64,000 nucleotides of DNA from Flavobacterium aquatile LMG 4008 = ATCC 11947 (GCF_000757385.1 NZ_JRHH01000004.1:124001-188000), one strand, 5' to 3'. Positions 27,180-36,403 are shown, counted from the first letter of the stretch. The notes: generated from the sequence alone by a model not told the origin. Numbers and translations: made by a program.

Positions 27180-27755
27180 CCACTTTTTTTGACAAATGAA
27201 GTCGCCAAGGAAACCGACTTTCAGTTGTTTTTGCTTGAAAGTGTTGATATTGAGCAACTTATTATTAAAATGTTCAATAATAAAATTTCTAAAGCGTATT
27301 TGTATTATCCCGATGAAAAGGAGATTCTCAAAAAGGTGAAAGAAAAAATACCAGTTAAAAAAGCTGGCGGCGGATTGGTGTACAACAAAAACGGCGACGT
27401 TTTATTCATTTTCAGAAACGGAAAATGGGATTTGCCGAAAGGCGGAACCGAAAAAGGTGAAGAAATAGAAGACACTTCTTTACGTGAAGTAGAAGAAGAA
27501 ACAGGTGTAACTGGACTTAAAATTTCAAGAAAACTACAAAAAACCTACCACGTATTTAAACGCAACGGAAAATACCGACTTAAAATCACACACTGGTTTG
27601 AAATGACAACCGATTTTGAAGGAACTCCAATTCCGCAAGAAAATGAAGGCATCGAAAAAGTAGCGTGGTTAAATCCATCGGAAATAAAACAAGCTTTGAA
27701 TAATTCCTATGAAAATATCAAATTGTTATTTGAAGAAGAGAAGATATTGAAATAG
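27153..27755 (+). CDS. Nudix hydrolase
   Basis: A 200-residue protein with a complete Nudix box (GX5EX7REVEEETGV) near residues 98-120, preceded by GKWDLPKG. These enzymes hydrolyse nucleoside diphosphates linked to other moieties using a Mg-binding helix. The N-terminal 70 residues (MYKVFVNDKPLFLTN) are a flavobacterial extension of unknown role. The gene diverges from pyrE with seven bases between the start codons, so the two must share control DNA. The substrate cannot be predicted. Confidence 0.88.
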   Translation: MYKVFVNDKPLFLTNEVAKETDFQLFLLESVDIEQLIIKMFNNKISKAYLYYPDEKEILKKVKEKIPVKKAGGGLVYNKNGDVLFIFRNGKWDLPKGGTEKGEEIEDTSLREVEEETGVTGLKISRKLQKTYHVFKRNGKYRLKITHWFEMTTDFEGTPIPQENEGIEKVAWLNPSEIKQALNNSYENIKLLFEEEKILK

Positions 27756-29474
27756 TTATTTTACAATTCTATAAACTGGATATTGTAAATGCGACTTTTC
27801 GTAATAATCAGAATGTCTGTAAATCCAGTCCAGTTGTGCCGAACCGCTATCAGAAAATGCTTTATCGGATTGTTTTTTAGCATCAAATTCGGCTTTTAAG
27901 ATAGGATTAATATCCAATAATTCTTTAGCAACATCTTCAAAAACATAAGCTGAGAAATACTCTTTTTGCTGTAATATAGCATCAAAGAAATTCCAGTTAA
28001 AATAAGAGTCAACCGCTTCTGGTTCTAAGGTTTCCAACAAATATTTTGCCGCTGGTTGTTTTGTAGAAAACACGTAGTCGCCTGCAACGAATTTTAGCTT
28101 TTCTGTTTTCTTAGAAACTTTGGTGTTGTAATGTCCGTAATGTCCTTCATAAGGCGATTTTGACGTTTGATAACTATCAATTTTATACGATTCGACTTCA
28201 ATTATGGTATCGTTTTTTAATTGAGTATAATCTATCTTATTTAATTTCAACAAATCAATGACTTGCCATTGCGATTGCGGAATTGCATACGACTTGGGAA
28301 CAGAAACAAATTTAGAAGGTTTATAATTTCCATAAAACGGAATCTTTTTAGTAAATGGTTTGCTTCGGTCATAGAATAATCGGTCTTTTCCGGAAATGTC
28401 ACTTGGTTTGTTCTTTCCTTCAAATCCTTTGAAATCAATGTAAGAAACTTTCGTAGAATCAATCGTCCAATCAATAGGATAGTTGGTTCCAGCTTTATAT
28501 TCATTGTAACTTTCGCTTCTGATGTCCTTTATTTTCTGCCAATTCGCATCGGTGTAGTTAATAACGCTTACCATAAATTCGTAAGTAACTTTCACGCGCT
28601 CTTTGAACGATTTTAGCATGTGTGTTTCGGGTACAAATCCCAAAGTATTGAACAAGGTTGTATAACCAGTTGCGTATCTTGGCGTATCGGTAAATTGTTC
28701 GAAACCTTTGTCTGGCGTAGTGCTGTGAACGTTTACATACGGCACAACATCAATCTTTTTTTGATTCATACTTTGTACAATACCGGGATAAAATTCGTTA
28801 ATGAAATAATTTCCCAAAGTGGTTCCAAGGCGTTCATGCTGCGTTGCAATACAAGTAAAAGTATATTGATAATCAGCACCATTAGAAACGTGATTGTCTA
28901 GGAAAACATCGGGATTTATACTTCTATACAACTCTTGAAAACTCCTAGAATTTTTAGTATCCGATTTTATAAAATCACGATTTAAGTCAAAATTACGAGC
29001 GTTTCCTCTAAAACCATATTCTTCCGGACCATTTTGATTGGCTCTTGACGAAGTGTTTCTATTCAGCATTCCATCAATATTATACACCGGAATTACAACT
29101 ACCATAGTGTTTTTTGGAACTTTAATTTTGGCAGTTGCTAAATCTCGCATCAGCATCATCGAAGCATCAATTCCGTCAGGTTCACCTGGATGAATTCCGT
29201 TATTTACTAAAACGATGGCTTTATTTTGATTGACATCAAAGTTTTTATTTTCAGAAAAGATAACAATATGCAAAGGTTTACCACTATCGGTTTTTCCTTT
29301 TTCAATCATTTGAATCGTACTATAATTGGCATCCAAATCCTGATAATAGCGAATGCACTCGTCATAAGTTGTCGATTGGTTTCCGTTTCCTTTTTCGAAT
29401 GGAGTTTGTAATGAAACTGGTTTTTGAGAAAACATTAAAGTCGAAAACAATAAAGTGAATAGTAGAAATCGCAT
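27756..29474 (-). CDS. Secreted M14-family zinc carboxypeptidase
   Basis: A 572-residue protein with an N-terminal signal peptide (MRFLLFTLLFSTLMFS). Its M14 metallopeptidase domain has the zinc ligands in GIHPGEPDGIDA (HxxE) near residue 98, NARNFDLNRDF with the substrate-binding arginine, and the third zinc ligand in LDNHVSNGADYQYTF. The remaining 250 residues resemble the C-terminal beta-rich region of large bacterial M14 enzymes. It probably trims peptides outside the cytoplasm. It is transcribed alone and converges with the Nudix gene with no gap. Confidence 0.87.
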   Translation of the reverse strand: MRFLLFTLLFSTLMFSQKPVSLQTPFEKGNGNQSTTYDECIRYYQDLDANYSTIQMIEKGKTDSGKPLHIVIFSENKNFDVNQNKAIVLVNNGIHPGEPDGIDASMMLMRDLATAKIKVPKNTMVVVIPVYNIDGMLNRNTSSRANQNGPEEYGFRGNARNFDLNRDFIKSDTKNSRSFQELYRSINPDVFLDNHVSNGADYQYTFTCIATQHERLGTTLGNYFINEFYPGIVQSMNQKKIDVVPYVNVHSTTPDKGFEQFTDTPRYATGYTTLFNTLGFVPETHMLKSFKERVKVTYEFMVSVINYTDANWQKIKDIRSESYNEYKAGTNYPIDWTIDSTKVSYIDFKGFEGKNKPSDISGKDRLFYDRSKPFTKKIPFYGNYKPSKFVSVPKSYAIPQSQWQVIDLLKLNKIDYTQLKNDTIIEVESYKIDSYQTSKSPYEGHYGHYNTKVSKKTEKLKFVAGDYVFSTKQPAAKYLLETLEPEAVDSYFNWNFFDAILQQKEYFSAYVFEDVAKELLDINPILKAEFDAKKQSDKAFSDSGSAQLDWIYRHSDYYEKSHLQYPVYRIVK

Positions 29475-29555
29475 GGTTTTGTTTTAATAAAATTCAAATG
29501 TAAAGATAATTATCAGATTCGTAATTCAAAATTCGTAATTCGTAATCCAAAAAAC

Positions 29556-29563
29556 TACCTTTG
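29556..29563 (+). promoter_or_regulatory. -7 box immediately before the helicase gene at 29568
   Basis: TACCTTTG ends five bases before the ATG, so transcription would start at or near the start codon. A run of three near-copies of ATTCGTAATT lies just upstream (29519-29546). Confidence 0.45.
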
Positions 29564-29567
29564 CAAA

Positions 29568-30911
29568 ATGAATAAAAATCCACATTCCAACAATTTACTT
29601 TTAAATTTAGGTATTGAAAGCTTAAATGAAATGCAAGAAATGGCACAAGACGCTATTTTGAATGATGCCAATGTTTTATTGCTTTCGCCAACAGGTTCTG
29701 GAAAAACGCTTGCTTTTTTGTTACCAATTTTTAAAATGCTGCAACCTGAAATCAATACGGTTCAATGTTTAATTTTAGTTCCATCACGTGAATTAGGTTT
29801 GCAAATTGAACAAGTTTGGAAGAAAATGGGAACCGATTTCAAAGTAAATGTTTGTTATGGTGGACACTCAATAGATACCGAGATTAAGAATTTATCAAAT
29901 CCGCCAGCCGTTTTAATTGGAACTTCAGGTAGAATAGCCGATCATATTGATAGAGAGACTTTTAAATTGGATACCATTGAGACTTTAATTTTAGATGAAT
30001 TTGATAAATCATTGCAATTGGGTTTCCATGAGCAAATGAGTTTTATTATTTCGAGATTGTCTAAATTGAACAAACGCGTTTTGGTTTCGGCAACTTCAGA
30101 TATTGAAATTCCAAAATATACACGAGTTGTAAATCCGACAGTTTTAGATTTTATTCCGACAGAAGAAGAGAGTACTAATTTGGAATTGAAGATGGTTGTC
30201 TCTAAGGAAAAAGATAAAATCAATTCGCTTTTCAATTTAATTTGTTCGTTAAAATCGGAAGCTGCAATTATCTTTTGCAACCATCGTGATGCAGCCGAAC
30301 GAATCAGTGATACGCTCAACGAAAAAGGAATTTATGCCACATATTATCACGGCGGAATGGATCAAGACGAGCGAGAACGTGCGTTAATTCAGTTTAGAAA
30401 TGGAAGTGTAAGTTATTTAATCACAACCGATTTAGCCGCACGTGGATTGGACATTCCCGAAATGAAGCACGTAATTCATTATCATTTGCCATTAAAAGAA
30501 GACGAATTTACCCATAGAAACGGTCGTACTGCTCGAATGTTAGCCTCAGGAACGGCCTACATAGTTGCTCACGAAAGTGAGAAAAAAATGGAGTATTTAG
30601 ATTATGGAATGGCAGTTTTGAATGTCGAAAATGCAACAACATTACCGAAACCGCCGCAATTTCAAACCATCTACATCAGCGGAGGAAAGAAAAATAAACT
30701 AAATAAAATTGACATCGTAGGTTTCTTTTCTCAAAAAGGAAAACTAGAAAAAGGTGATTTAGGATTAATTGAAGTCAAAGATTTCATCTCGTTCGCGGCA
30801 GTAAAATCTAAAAAAGTAAAAGAACTTTTAGGAAACATTCGCGACGAAAAAATGAAAGGTAAAAAGTTTAAGATTGAAGTGGCTAGGAAAGTGGTTAAGA
30901 AAGAAGATTAA
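29568..30911 (+). CDS. DEAD-box ATP-dependent RNA helicase (DEFD variant)
   Basis: A 447-residue helicase with LSPTGSGKT, PSRELG, GTSGR, LDEFDKSLQLGF, SAT, a YYHGGMDQDERERAL helicase-C segment, ARGLDIPEMKHVIHYHLP and HRNGRTAR. The last 75 residues (TIYISGGKKNKLNKIDIVGF onward) resemble the DbpA-type RNA-binding domain that targets 23S rRNA, so it may act in large-subunit assembly. The DEAD box is DEFD. The stop overlaps the convergent gene at 30908 by four bases. Confidence 0.9.
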   Translation: MNKNPHSNNLLLNLGIESLNEMQEMAQDAILNDANVLLLSPTGSGKTLAFLLPIFKMLQPEINTVQCLILVPSRELGLQIEQVWKKMGTDFKVNVCYGGHSIDTEIKNLSNPPAVLIGTSGRIADHIDRETFKLDTIETLILDEFDKSLQLGFHEQMSFIISRLSKLNKRVLVSATSDIEIPKYTRVVNPTVLDFIPTEEESTNLELKMVVSKEKDKINSLFNLICSLKSEAAIIFCNHRDAAERISDTLNEKGIYATYYHGGMDQDERERALIQFRNGSVSYLITTDLAARGLDIPEMKHVIHYHLPLKEDEFTHRNGRTARMLASGTAYIVAHESEKKMEYLDYGMAVLNVENATTLPKPPQFQTIYISGGKKNKLNKIDIVGFFSQKGKLEKGDLGLIEVKDFISFAAVKSKKVKELLGNIRDEKMKGKKFKIEVARKVVKKED

Positions 30912-32425
30912 TCTATTGATTTGAATTGTTTCATTTCTTCAGTTGGTTCAATTGCGCTGTAATCTTTCCATATTTTTGGATCATATTTCTTGATTTGCAA
31001 ATAATTAAAATCTTTTTCTTTTATATTTTCTATGACCAATCCGTTGCTTTCAGAACGATTGATATTTAGATACTCTTGTTTTTCAAATGAATTTCCTTCC
31101 ACTTTTAAATCAAGGGCAAAAACATCTTTTTCACCATCTGTTAATTCAATAAATTTCAAAGGTCGGTTTATATAAAAGTATTTTCCAGATTCGTGGGCTA
31201 CATAATGAAGAATGTATCCATAATCAATAGGATTCTTTTTGTAAATAACAGTACCGTTACTAATGTTTTCTGATGATTTTACTCCTAATATAAATTTTAA
31301 ATTAAGACTGTTCAGTTTTTTGCCTTCTTCCAATTTGTAATCTACTCTAATTACTGCAAAATCCGATTCAGAAATATAAAGTGTTCCTTTATACTTTGCT
31401 TTACTTTTCTTTGGTTTGAAACTCAATTGATAAATAAGTTCCTGTTGGTCAGAAAAAGAAGCGCCTTCATATTTATATTCATAATTTTCTGGAGTATGAA
31501 TAAAATCATATTTAGAAGTATTAGAAATACTATTGGAGTAAGTAAAAACATCTAGCTTACTTTTTGCTGCTGTTAATTGATTTTTAGGACTTTTACTTTT
31601 TTTCTGATTATAATCTTTTCGTAAGGTGATGGTATCTCTAGAGCCAAAAAGACCACTTTTTACTCTGTAATATTTTGTAGAATCAAGATGTTTTAATACA
31701 ATATCTGTAGTTGATTTTTCTAAATCGTCTAAGGCAACTGCATTACTTGCATCTTTTAATTTAGTTGCTTTCATTACTTCCATTTTGGATACATAAAGGT
31801 TTTTATCATCCTTTTTTGTTACGTAAGAATATTTATTACAAATGAAGTCGATAAAATGTTTTGGAGGATTTGTTTTTAATTTAGATGTAAAGGAAGACAT
31901 TTGAGCGTTTGCTGCTTTAAGTGCGTCTTTAGAAAATCCAGTTGATTTATCAATCTCTACATCGAGTATTTTTGGTTTAAAATTATTTGTTTCTCTAAAG
32001 AAAATGAGGTCCTTTTTAGGTTTTGAACTATAGGGATAATTAGTTTTAAAATTGGCTTTTACATTCGCCATAATCTCATACGGACTTAACTTTTCATTTG
32101 AAATTGTAACTTCGTTTAGTTCAATTACACTTGGTGTTAACTTTACAATATTTTGCATGGCTTTTAGCTCTTGAACGTTTATTTTTTGAAGAACATAACC
32201 AATGCAAGAAATGGCGAGGGAAGTAGTATCATCAATATCACTTTCGGATAAATTGAAATATCCTTCGCCGTTCGAAATAACGTTTTCTTTATTGTTGATT
32301 ACAATATTGGCGTATGAAATGATTTCACCGGTAGATGAATCTATTATTTTACCAGTGATATTTTGGCAAAAACTGTTACAAGTAAGTAATAGAAAAAGAA
32401 ATACAATGCTATTTATTTTTTTCAT
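30908..32425 (-). CDS. Carboxypeptidase-regulatory-like domain protein, secreted
   Basis: A 505-residue protein with a signal peptide (INSIVFLFLLLTCNSFCQ). A CarboxypepD_reg-like beta-sandwich follows (NITGKIIDSSTGEIISYANI), the fold that precedes TonB-dependent receptors. Here no beta-barrel receptor follows. The rest is a beta-rich domain with a basic SKPKKSKAKYKGTLYISESD stretch, resembling flavobacterial outer-envelope proteins. It is probably periplasmic or outer-membrane associated. The exact role is unknown. It lies 41 bases before the coaD stop and may be a separate transcription unit. Confidence 0.8.
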   Translation of the reverse strand: MKKINSIVFLFLLLTCNSFCQNITGKIIDSSTGEIISYANIVINNKENVISNGEGYFNLSESDIDDTTSLAISCIGYVLQKINVQELKAMQNIVKLTPSVIELNEVTISNEKLSPYEIMANVKANFKTNYPYSSKPKKDLIFFRETNNFKPKILDVEIDKSTGFSKDALKAANAQMSSFTSKLKTNPPKHFIDFICNKYSYVTKKDDKNLYVSKMEVMKATKLKDASNAVALDDLEKSTTDIVLKHLDSTKYYRVKSGLFGSRDTITLRKDYNQKKSKSPKNQLTAAKSKLDVFTYSNSISNTSKYDFIHTPENYEYKYEGASFSDQQELIYQLSFKPKKSKAKYKGTLYISESDFAVIRVDYKLEEGKKLNSLNLKFILGVKSSENISNGTVIYKKNPIDYGYILHYVAHESGKYFYINRPLKFIELTDGEKDVFALDLKVEGNSFEKQEYLNINRSESNGLVIENIKEKDFNYLQIKKYDPKIWKDYSAIEPTEEMKQFKSID

Positions 32426-32465
32426 GGCTGCGATTTAATGATAAATTTTGGAATAAGTACTACAT

Positions 32466-32918
32466 TTAAATTCTAACAGAATCTGGAACTAAAACAGTAT
32501 AATCACCACCATTTCTAAGTACATCACGAACAATACTTGACGAAATGTATGATGTTTTTGCAGCAGTTAATAAAAACACAGTTTCAATTTTAGACAATCT
32601 TCTGTTGGTGTGTGCGATGGCTTTTTCAAATTCGAAATCGGCTGGATTGCGTAATCCACGAAGAATGAATTCGGCTTTTTCTTTCTTGCACAATTCAATT
32701 GTTAGTCCTTCATAAGTAACAACTCTTACTTTAGGTTCATCTTTAAAAGCTTCTTCGATAAAGCGTTTTCGGTCTTCTAGTGAAAACATGTATTTTTTTT
32801 CGGCATTGATACCAATGGCGACAATTACTTCGTCAAACAGTGAAATACCTCTTTTAATTATATCGTAATGACCGTTTGTAATTGGATCAAACGAACCTGG
32901 GAATAGTGCTTTTTTCAT
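32466..32918 (-). CDS. coaD: Phosphopantetheine adenylyltransferase
   Basis: A 150-residue nucleotidyltransferase of coenzyme A synthesis. It has the ATP-binding ALFPGSFDPITNGHYDIIKR at the N-terminus (the TxGH site), LRGLRNPADFEFE in the middle and the YISSSIVRDVLRNGG signature near residue 130. Length is slightly under the E. coli enzyme and normal for Bacteroidota. Its start overlaps the preceding zinc-ribbon gene by four bases, and ddl lies upstream, forming a three-gene unit. Confidence 0.95.
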   Translation of the reverse strand: MKKALFPGSFDPITNGHYDIIKRGISLFDEVIVAIGINAEKKYMFSLEDRKRFIEEAFKDEPKVRVVTYEGLTIELCKKEKAEFILRGLRNPADFEFEKAIAHTNRRLSKIETVFLLTAAKTSYISSSIVRDVLRNGGDYTVLVPDSVRI

Positions 32919-33523
32919 TGGTTTCTTTGTATTTCGTAGATAGAATTTTCGTTGAATAATTCTAATAATTCTTTTTTTGAAAATGTTTTTTCGGATGTAT
33001 AATTTTCATTTAAATTAATTTTATCAATACCTTTATAATTGTCTAAAGTATATTTATTTAATAAAACAGTAACACTATCTTTTGTCACATTACTTACTTT
33101 TAAAGTTGTGTGTTTTCCATCAATATTAACTTTGTAAACATCATTTCGTTCTGGTTTTCTGATATAATTTTTTTCTAATTTAGTCATTTCGATTCCAGTA
33201 TAAATTGCGAATGACAAAATAGAAAGTAAAATTATTATGCCTGAAAATTGCCAGATTGGTGTTTTAATTGAGATTTTTGTTTTCTCATATTTAACTGATT
33301 GTTTAACAATATCATTTACTTCTTTTAATTTGAATTCTTTTTGACAATTAGTACAAAAAACTTTAGTTATTCTTCTAGTTGGTGCTATTGGAATCATCAA
33401 TATTCTAACTAATCCACCATAAATTCTAAACTCTAAATTTTCTTTATTTTTACAATTTGGACATTCTGAATTCCTTAATTTTCCTGAAGCAAGGATTTTT
33501 AAAAACGTTTGTATTTCAACCAT
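32915..33523 (-). CDS. Zinc-ribbon membrane protein of unknown function
   Basis: A 202-residue protein with two CxxC pairs (SECPNCKN and FCTNCQKEF) forming a zinc ribbon in the first 65 residues. One membrane helix follows (QFSGIIILLSILSFAIYTGI), then a soluble C-terminal domain of about 90 residues containing NVTKDSVTVLLNKYTLDN. It overlaps coaD by four bases and follows ddl by five, so it is cotranscribed with both. No enzymatic motif is visible and I do not recognise a function. Confidence 0.75.
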   Translation of the reverse strand: MVEIQTFLKILASGKLRNSECPNCKNKENLEFRIYGGLVRILMIPIAPTRRITKVFCTNCQKEFKLKEVNDIVKQSVKYEKTKISIKTPIWQFSGIIILLSILSFAIYTGIEMTKLEKNYIRKPERNDVYKVNIDGKHTTLKVSNVTKDSVTVLLNKYTLDNYKGIDKINLNENYTSEKTFSKKELLELFNENSIYEIQRNQ

Positions 33524-33528
33524 TTGAA

Positions 33529-34500
33529 TTAATTTAAAGCTAATTCAATAGCATTTGTAAATAAATCTTGAAGCGATATTCCAGCTTCACGTGCTTGTTG
33601 TGGAATCAAACTTTCAGTTGTTAAACCCGGAATGGTATTCATTTCTAGCATAAATGGTTCGCCGTTTACCAAGATAAATTCACTTCTAGAAAATCCTTTC
33701 ATTTTTAATATAGTGTAGGCTTTTTTAGCTACCGTTCGAACTTTTTCTGCTACATCTTCTGGTATTCTTGCTGGAGTAATTTCTTGTGATTTTCCTAAAT
33801 ATTTGGCTTCATAATCAAAGAAATCATTTTCAGAAACAATTTCGGTAATTGGTAAAACGATGATTTCTCCTTTATAATTGATCACACCAACAGAGACCTC
33901 GGTTCCATCAAGAAAACTTTCAATAATAATCTCATCGTCTTCTTTATAAGCATTGGCGATTGCATACAACAATTCGTCTTGAGTTTTTACTTTAGAAATT
34001 CCAAAACTGGAGCCCGATTTATTTGGTTTTACAAAACATGGCAATCCAACGGTATTTATAATCTCGTCTTGATTGATTTCATCACCTAAATTTAGATAAT
34101 ACGAAGTAGCCGATTTTATTCCGTAAGGTTTTAAAACCGACAATAAATCACGTTTGTTAAAAGTCAATGCAGCTTGATAATATTCGCAAGACGTTTGCGG
34201 AATTTCTAGTAACTCAAAATAGGCTTGCATCAATCCATCTTCTCCAGGAGTTCCGTGAATTGCATTGAAAACTGCATCAAAAACTATCTTTTTACCATCA
34301 ACTGTAACCGAAAAGTCGTTTCTATCAATGGCAAATTCGTTTTTATTTTCATCAACATAAACCCATTTTTCTTTAAAAATATGAATGCAATATCCGGTGA
34401 ATTTTGTAGTGTCTAGATTGTTAAAAACCACATTTCCACTAGTTAACGAGATTTTATATTCGCTAGAATAACCTCCCATAATTATTGCAATATTTTTCAT
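33529..34500 (-). CDS. ddl: D-alanine--D-alanine ligase
   Basis: A 323-residue ATP-grasp enzyme making the D-Ala-D-Ala dipeptide of peptidoglycan. Visible motifs are IIMGGYSSEYKISLTSG (N-terminal substrate site), AIHGTPGEDGLMQAYFE, VKPNKSGSSFGISKV (ATP-grasp glycine-rich loop) and LEMNTIPGLTTESLIPQQA (metal site and C-terminal signature). It is the first gene of the ddl-zinc ribbon-coaD unit and diverges from the PASTA gene with a 100-base gap. Confidence 0.95.
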   Translation of the reverse strand: MKNIAIIMGGYSSEYKISLTSGNVVFNNLDTTKFTGYCIHIFKEKWVYVDENKNEFAIDRNDFSVTVDGKKIVFDAVFNAIHGTPGEDGLMQAYFELLEIPQTSCEYYQAALTFNKRDLLSVLKPYGIKSATSYYLNLGDEINQDEIINTVGLPCFVKPNKSGSSFGISKVKTQDELLYAIANAYKEDDEIIIESFLDGTEVSVGVINYKGEIIVLPITEIVSENDFFDYEAKYLGKSQEITPARIPEDVAEKVRTVAKKAYTILKMKGFSRSEFILVNGEPFMLEMNTIPGLTTESLIPQQAREAGISLQDLFTNAIELALN

Positions 34501-34576
34501 TTAGAATAAATTTTAGTTTTGATTAGTAAATAACAAAATTATCATTTTTTTTCAAACCAATTACCTTTAGGATTTA

Positions 34577-34584
34577 TATCTTTG
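34577..34584 (+). promoter_or_regulatory. Promoter -7 box for the PASTA-rluD unit
   Basis: TATCTTTG matches TAnnTTTG and lies 17 bases before the ATG at 34602. No convincing TTTG box is seen 19-23 bases upstream. Confidence 0.4.
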
Positions 34585-34601
34585 CGATAAATACTAATTT
34601 T

Positions 34602-35225
34602 ATGAGTTTCAAAAAATATATTACAAGTCGTGTCTTTTTAGCGCAACTTTTGGCGGCACTTGCAATAATGGCAGTTCTTGCGTATTTGTTTTTTCATTGG
34701 ATTACTTTTATCACCAATCATGGCGATGAAATTACAGTTCCCAATTTGAGTAAACTAAATCCAGAGCAAGTAGAAGAGAAGCTTGATGAATTAGATTTAG
34801 ATTATCAAATTATTGATACTGTTGATTATAGATCTGATTTTCCAAAATTAACTGTTGTTGAGCAAGAACCAACTTCGGGATCCAAAGTAAAAGGCGGAAG
34901 AACGATTTATATCAAATTGAATGCGTCAACGTTCAAAATGGTTTCAGTTCCCGATTTAATTGAGAAAACGTACCGTCAAGCGGTTCCAACATTAAAAGCT
35001 GTTGGTTTGCAAGAAGGTTCTATAAAATACGTTCCTTATTTAGGAAAAGATATGGTTCTTGAAATGTGGATTAACGGTAAGAAAATCAAAGCAGGCGAGA
35101 AGGTATTAAAAAATACAAAAGTAGATTTAGTTCTTGGAGACGGAAAAGTAGTATTTGACGAAAGTCAATTAGATACCGTTCCAAATACTGAAATTCAAAT
35201 AGATAGCATTTCAAATGAACAATAA
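34602..35225 (+). CDS. PASTA-domain membrane protein
   Basis: A 207-residue protein with one N-terminal membrane helix (QLLAALAIMAVLAYLFFHWI) and two to three PASTA domains outside the membrane (EITVPNLSKLNPEQVEEKLD and SVPDLIEKTYRQAVPTLKAV). PASTA domains bind peptidoglycan fragments in kinases and penicillin-binding proteins. Here no kinase or transpeptidase domain is attached. It lies opposite ddl, which fits a cell-wall link. The stop overlaps the pseudouridine synthase start by 11 bases. Confidence 0.88.
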   Translation: MSFKKYITSRVFLAQLLAALAIMAVLAYLFFHWITFITNHGDEITVPNLSKLNPEQVEEKLDELDLDYQIIDTVDYRSDFPKLTVVEQEPTSGSKVKGGRTIYIKLNASTFKMVSVPDLIEKTYRQAVPTLKAVGLQEGSIKYVPYLGKDMVLEMWINGKKIKAGEKVLKNTKVDLVLGDGKVVFDESQLDTVPNTEIQIDSISNEQ

Positions 35226-36258
35226 TAACGAGGTTTTAGAACCAGAAGAAGAACTTTACGAACATTACCGATATGAGGTTGCCAAAGGTCAAGCACTTTT
35301 GAGAATTGACAAATATTTGATGTTAATGATTCCAAATGCAACCCGAAATAAAATTCAGAATGCGGCAACTAACGGCGATATTTATGTAAATGATGTTCCT
35401 GTAAAATCCAATTATAAGGTGAAACCGCTTGATGTAGTTCGTATTTTATTGGCACATCCGCCATTTGAAAATAGAGTTGATCCCGAAAATATTCCGCTAG
35501 ATATTGTTTATGAAGACGATACTTTATTGTTGATTAACAAACCACCCAATTTTGTAGTGCATCCAGGTCACGGAAATTACACCGGAACTTTGGTGAATGC
35601 TTTGGCCTATCATTTTGAGAATTTGCCTTTAAACAGCTCAGAACGTCCAGGATTGGTACATCGAATTGACAAAGACACGTCAGGACTTTTGGTAATCGCC
35701 AAAACCGAAATTGCGATGACGCATTTGGCAAAGCAATTTGAAGATAAAACCACCGAAAGAGAATACATCGCACTAGTTTGGGGAAATGTCAAAGAAGACG
35801 AAGGACGAATTGAAGGAAACATTGCTCGTCACGTAAAAGACAGAATGCAGATGGCCGTTTTTGCCGATCCAGAAATTGGTAAACCAGCCGTTACTCATTA
35901 CAAAGTTTTAGAGCGTTTTGGCTATGTTACACTAATTTCTTGTAAGTTAGAAACAGGTAGAACACACCAAATTCGCGTACATTTAAAACACATCGGACAC
36001 ACGTTATTCAACGACGAACGTTATGGTGGAAATTTGATTCTAAAAGGAACCACGTTCACCAAATACAAACAGTTTATAGACAATTGTTTTAAAACCTTAC
36101 CGCGTCAAGCCTTACACGCTAAAACACTGGGTTTTATTCATCCTACAACTAAAGAATACATGCGATTTGACACCGAGTTGCCACAAGATATGCACGATGT
36201 TATAGAAAAATGGAGAAACTATTCTAAAAATGTTGCTTCAGAAGAAGAGGACGATTAG
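35215..36258 (+). CDS. rluD: RluA-family pseudouridine synthase (RluD-like)
   Basis: A 347-residue protein with an N-terminal S4 RNA-binding domain (LRIDKYLMLMIPNATRNKIQ). The catalytic domain contains NKPPNFVVHPGHGN, the active-site aspartate in LVHRIDKDTSGLLV and ETGRTHQIRVHLKHIGH. This is the RluD-type arrangement that modifies helix 69 of 23S rRNA, but RluC-like targets cannot be excluded. It is translationally coupled to the PASTA gene. A long hairpin follows 60 bases downstream. Confidence 0.92.
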   Translation: MNNNNEVLEPEEELYEHYRYEVAKGQALLRIDKYLMLMIPNATRNKIQNAATNGDIYVNDVPVKSNYKVKPLDVVRILLAHPPFENRVDPENIPLDIVYEDDTLLLINKPPNFVVHPGHGNYTGTLVNALAYHFENLPLNSSERPGLVHRIDKDTSGLLVIAKTEIAMTHLAKQFEDKTTEREYIALVWGNVKEDEGRIEGNIARHVKDRMQMAVFADPEIGKPAVTHYKVLERFGYVTLISCKLETGRTHQIRVHLKHIGHTLFNDERYGGNLILKGTTFTKYKQFIDNCFKTLPRQALHAKTLGFIHPTTKEYMRFDTELPQDMHDVIEKWRNYSKNVASEEEDD

Positions 36259-36294
36259 TATTTTTAGAACCTAAGCTTTTGGCATTTTTTGTAA

Positions 36295-36391
36295 TCCATT
36301 TTCCTGCCATCCATTACAATCTTTACATAAAAAAAACCTGTTTCAACACGAAACAGGTTTTTTTATGTAAAGGATTTCCATTGCTGTCAGG
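36295..36391. repeat. Dispersed intergenic repeat, copy 2, enclosing a long hairpin
   Basis: The outer parts (TCCATTTTCCTGC then TCCATT; GATTTCCATTGC then GTCAGG) repeat the layout of 25319-25385. The core at 36320-36370 is a stem of about 23 pairs with one bulge around the loop AACAC, bearing CCTGTTTC and GAAACAGG. It sits between convergent rluD and the SOD gene and doubles as a bidirectional terminator. Confidence 0.6.
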
Positions 36392-36403
36392 AGTTGCGGT
36401 GAA

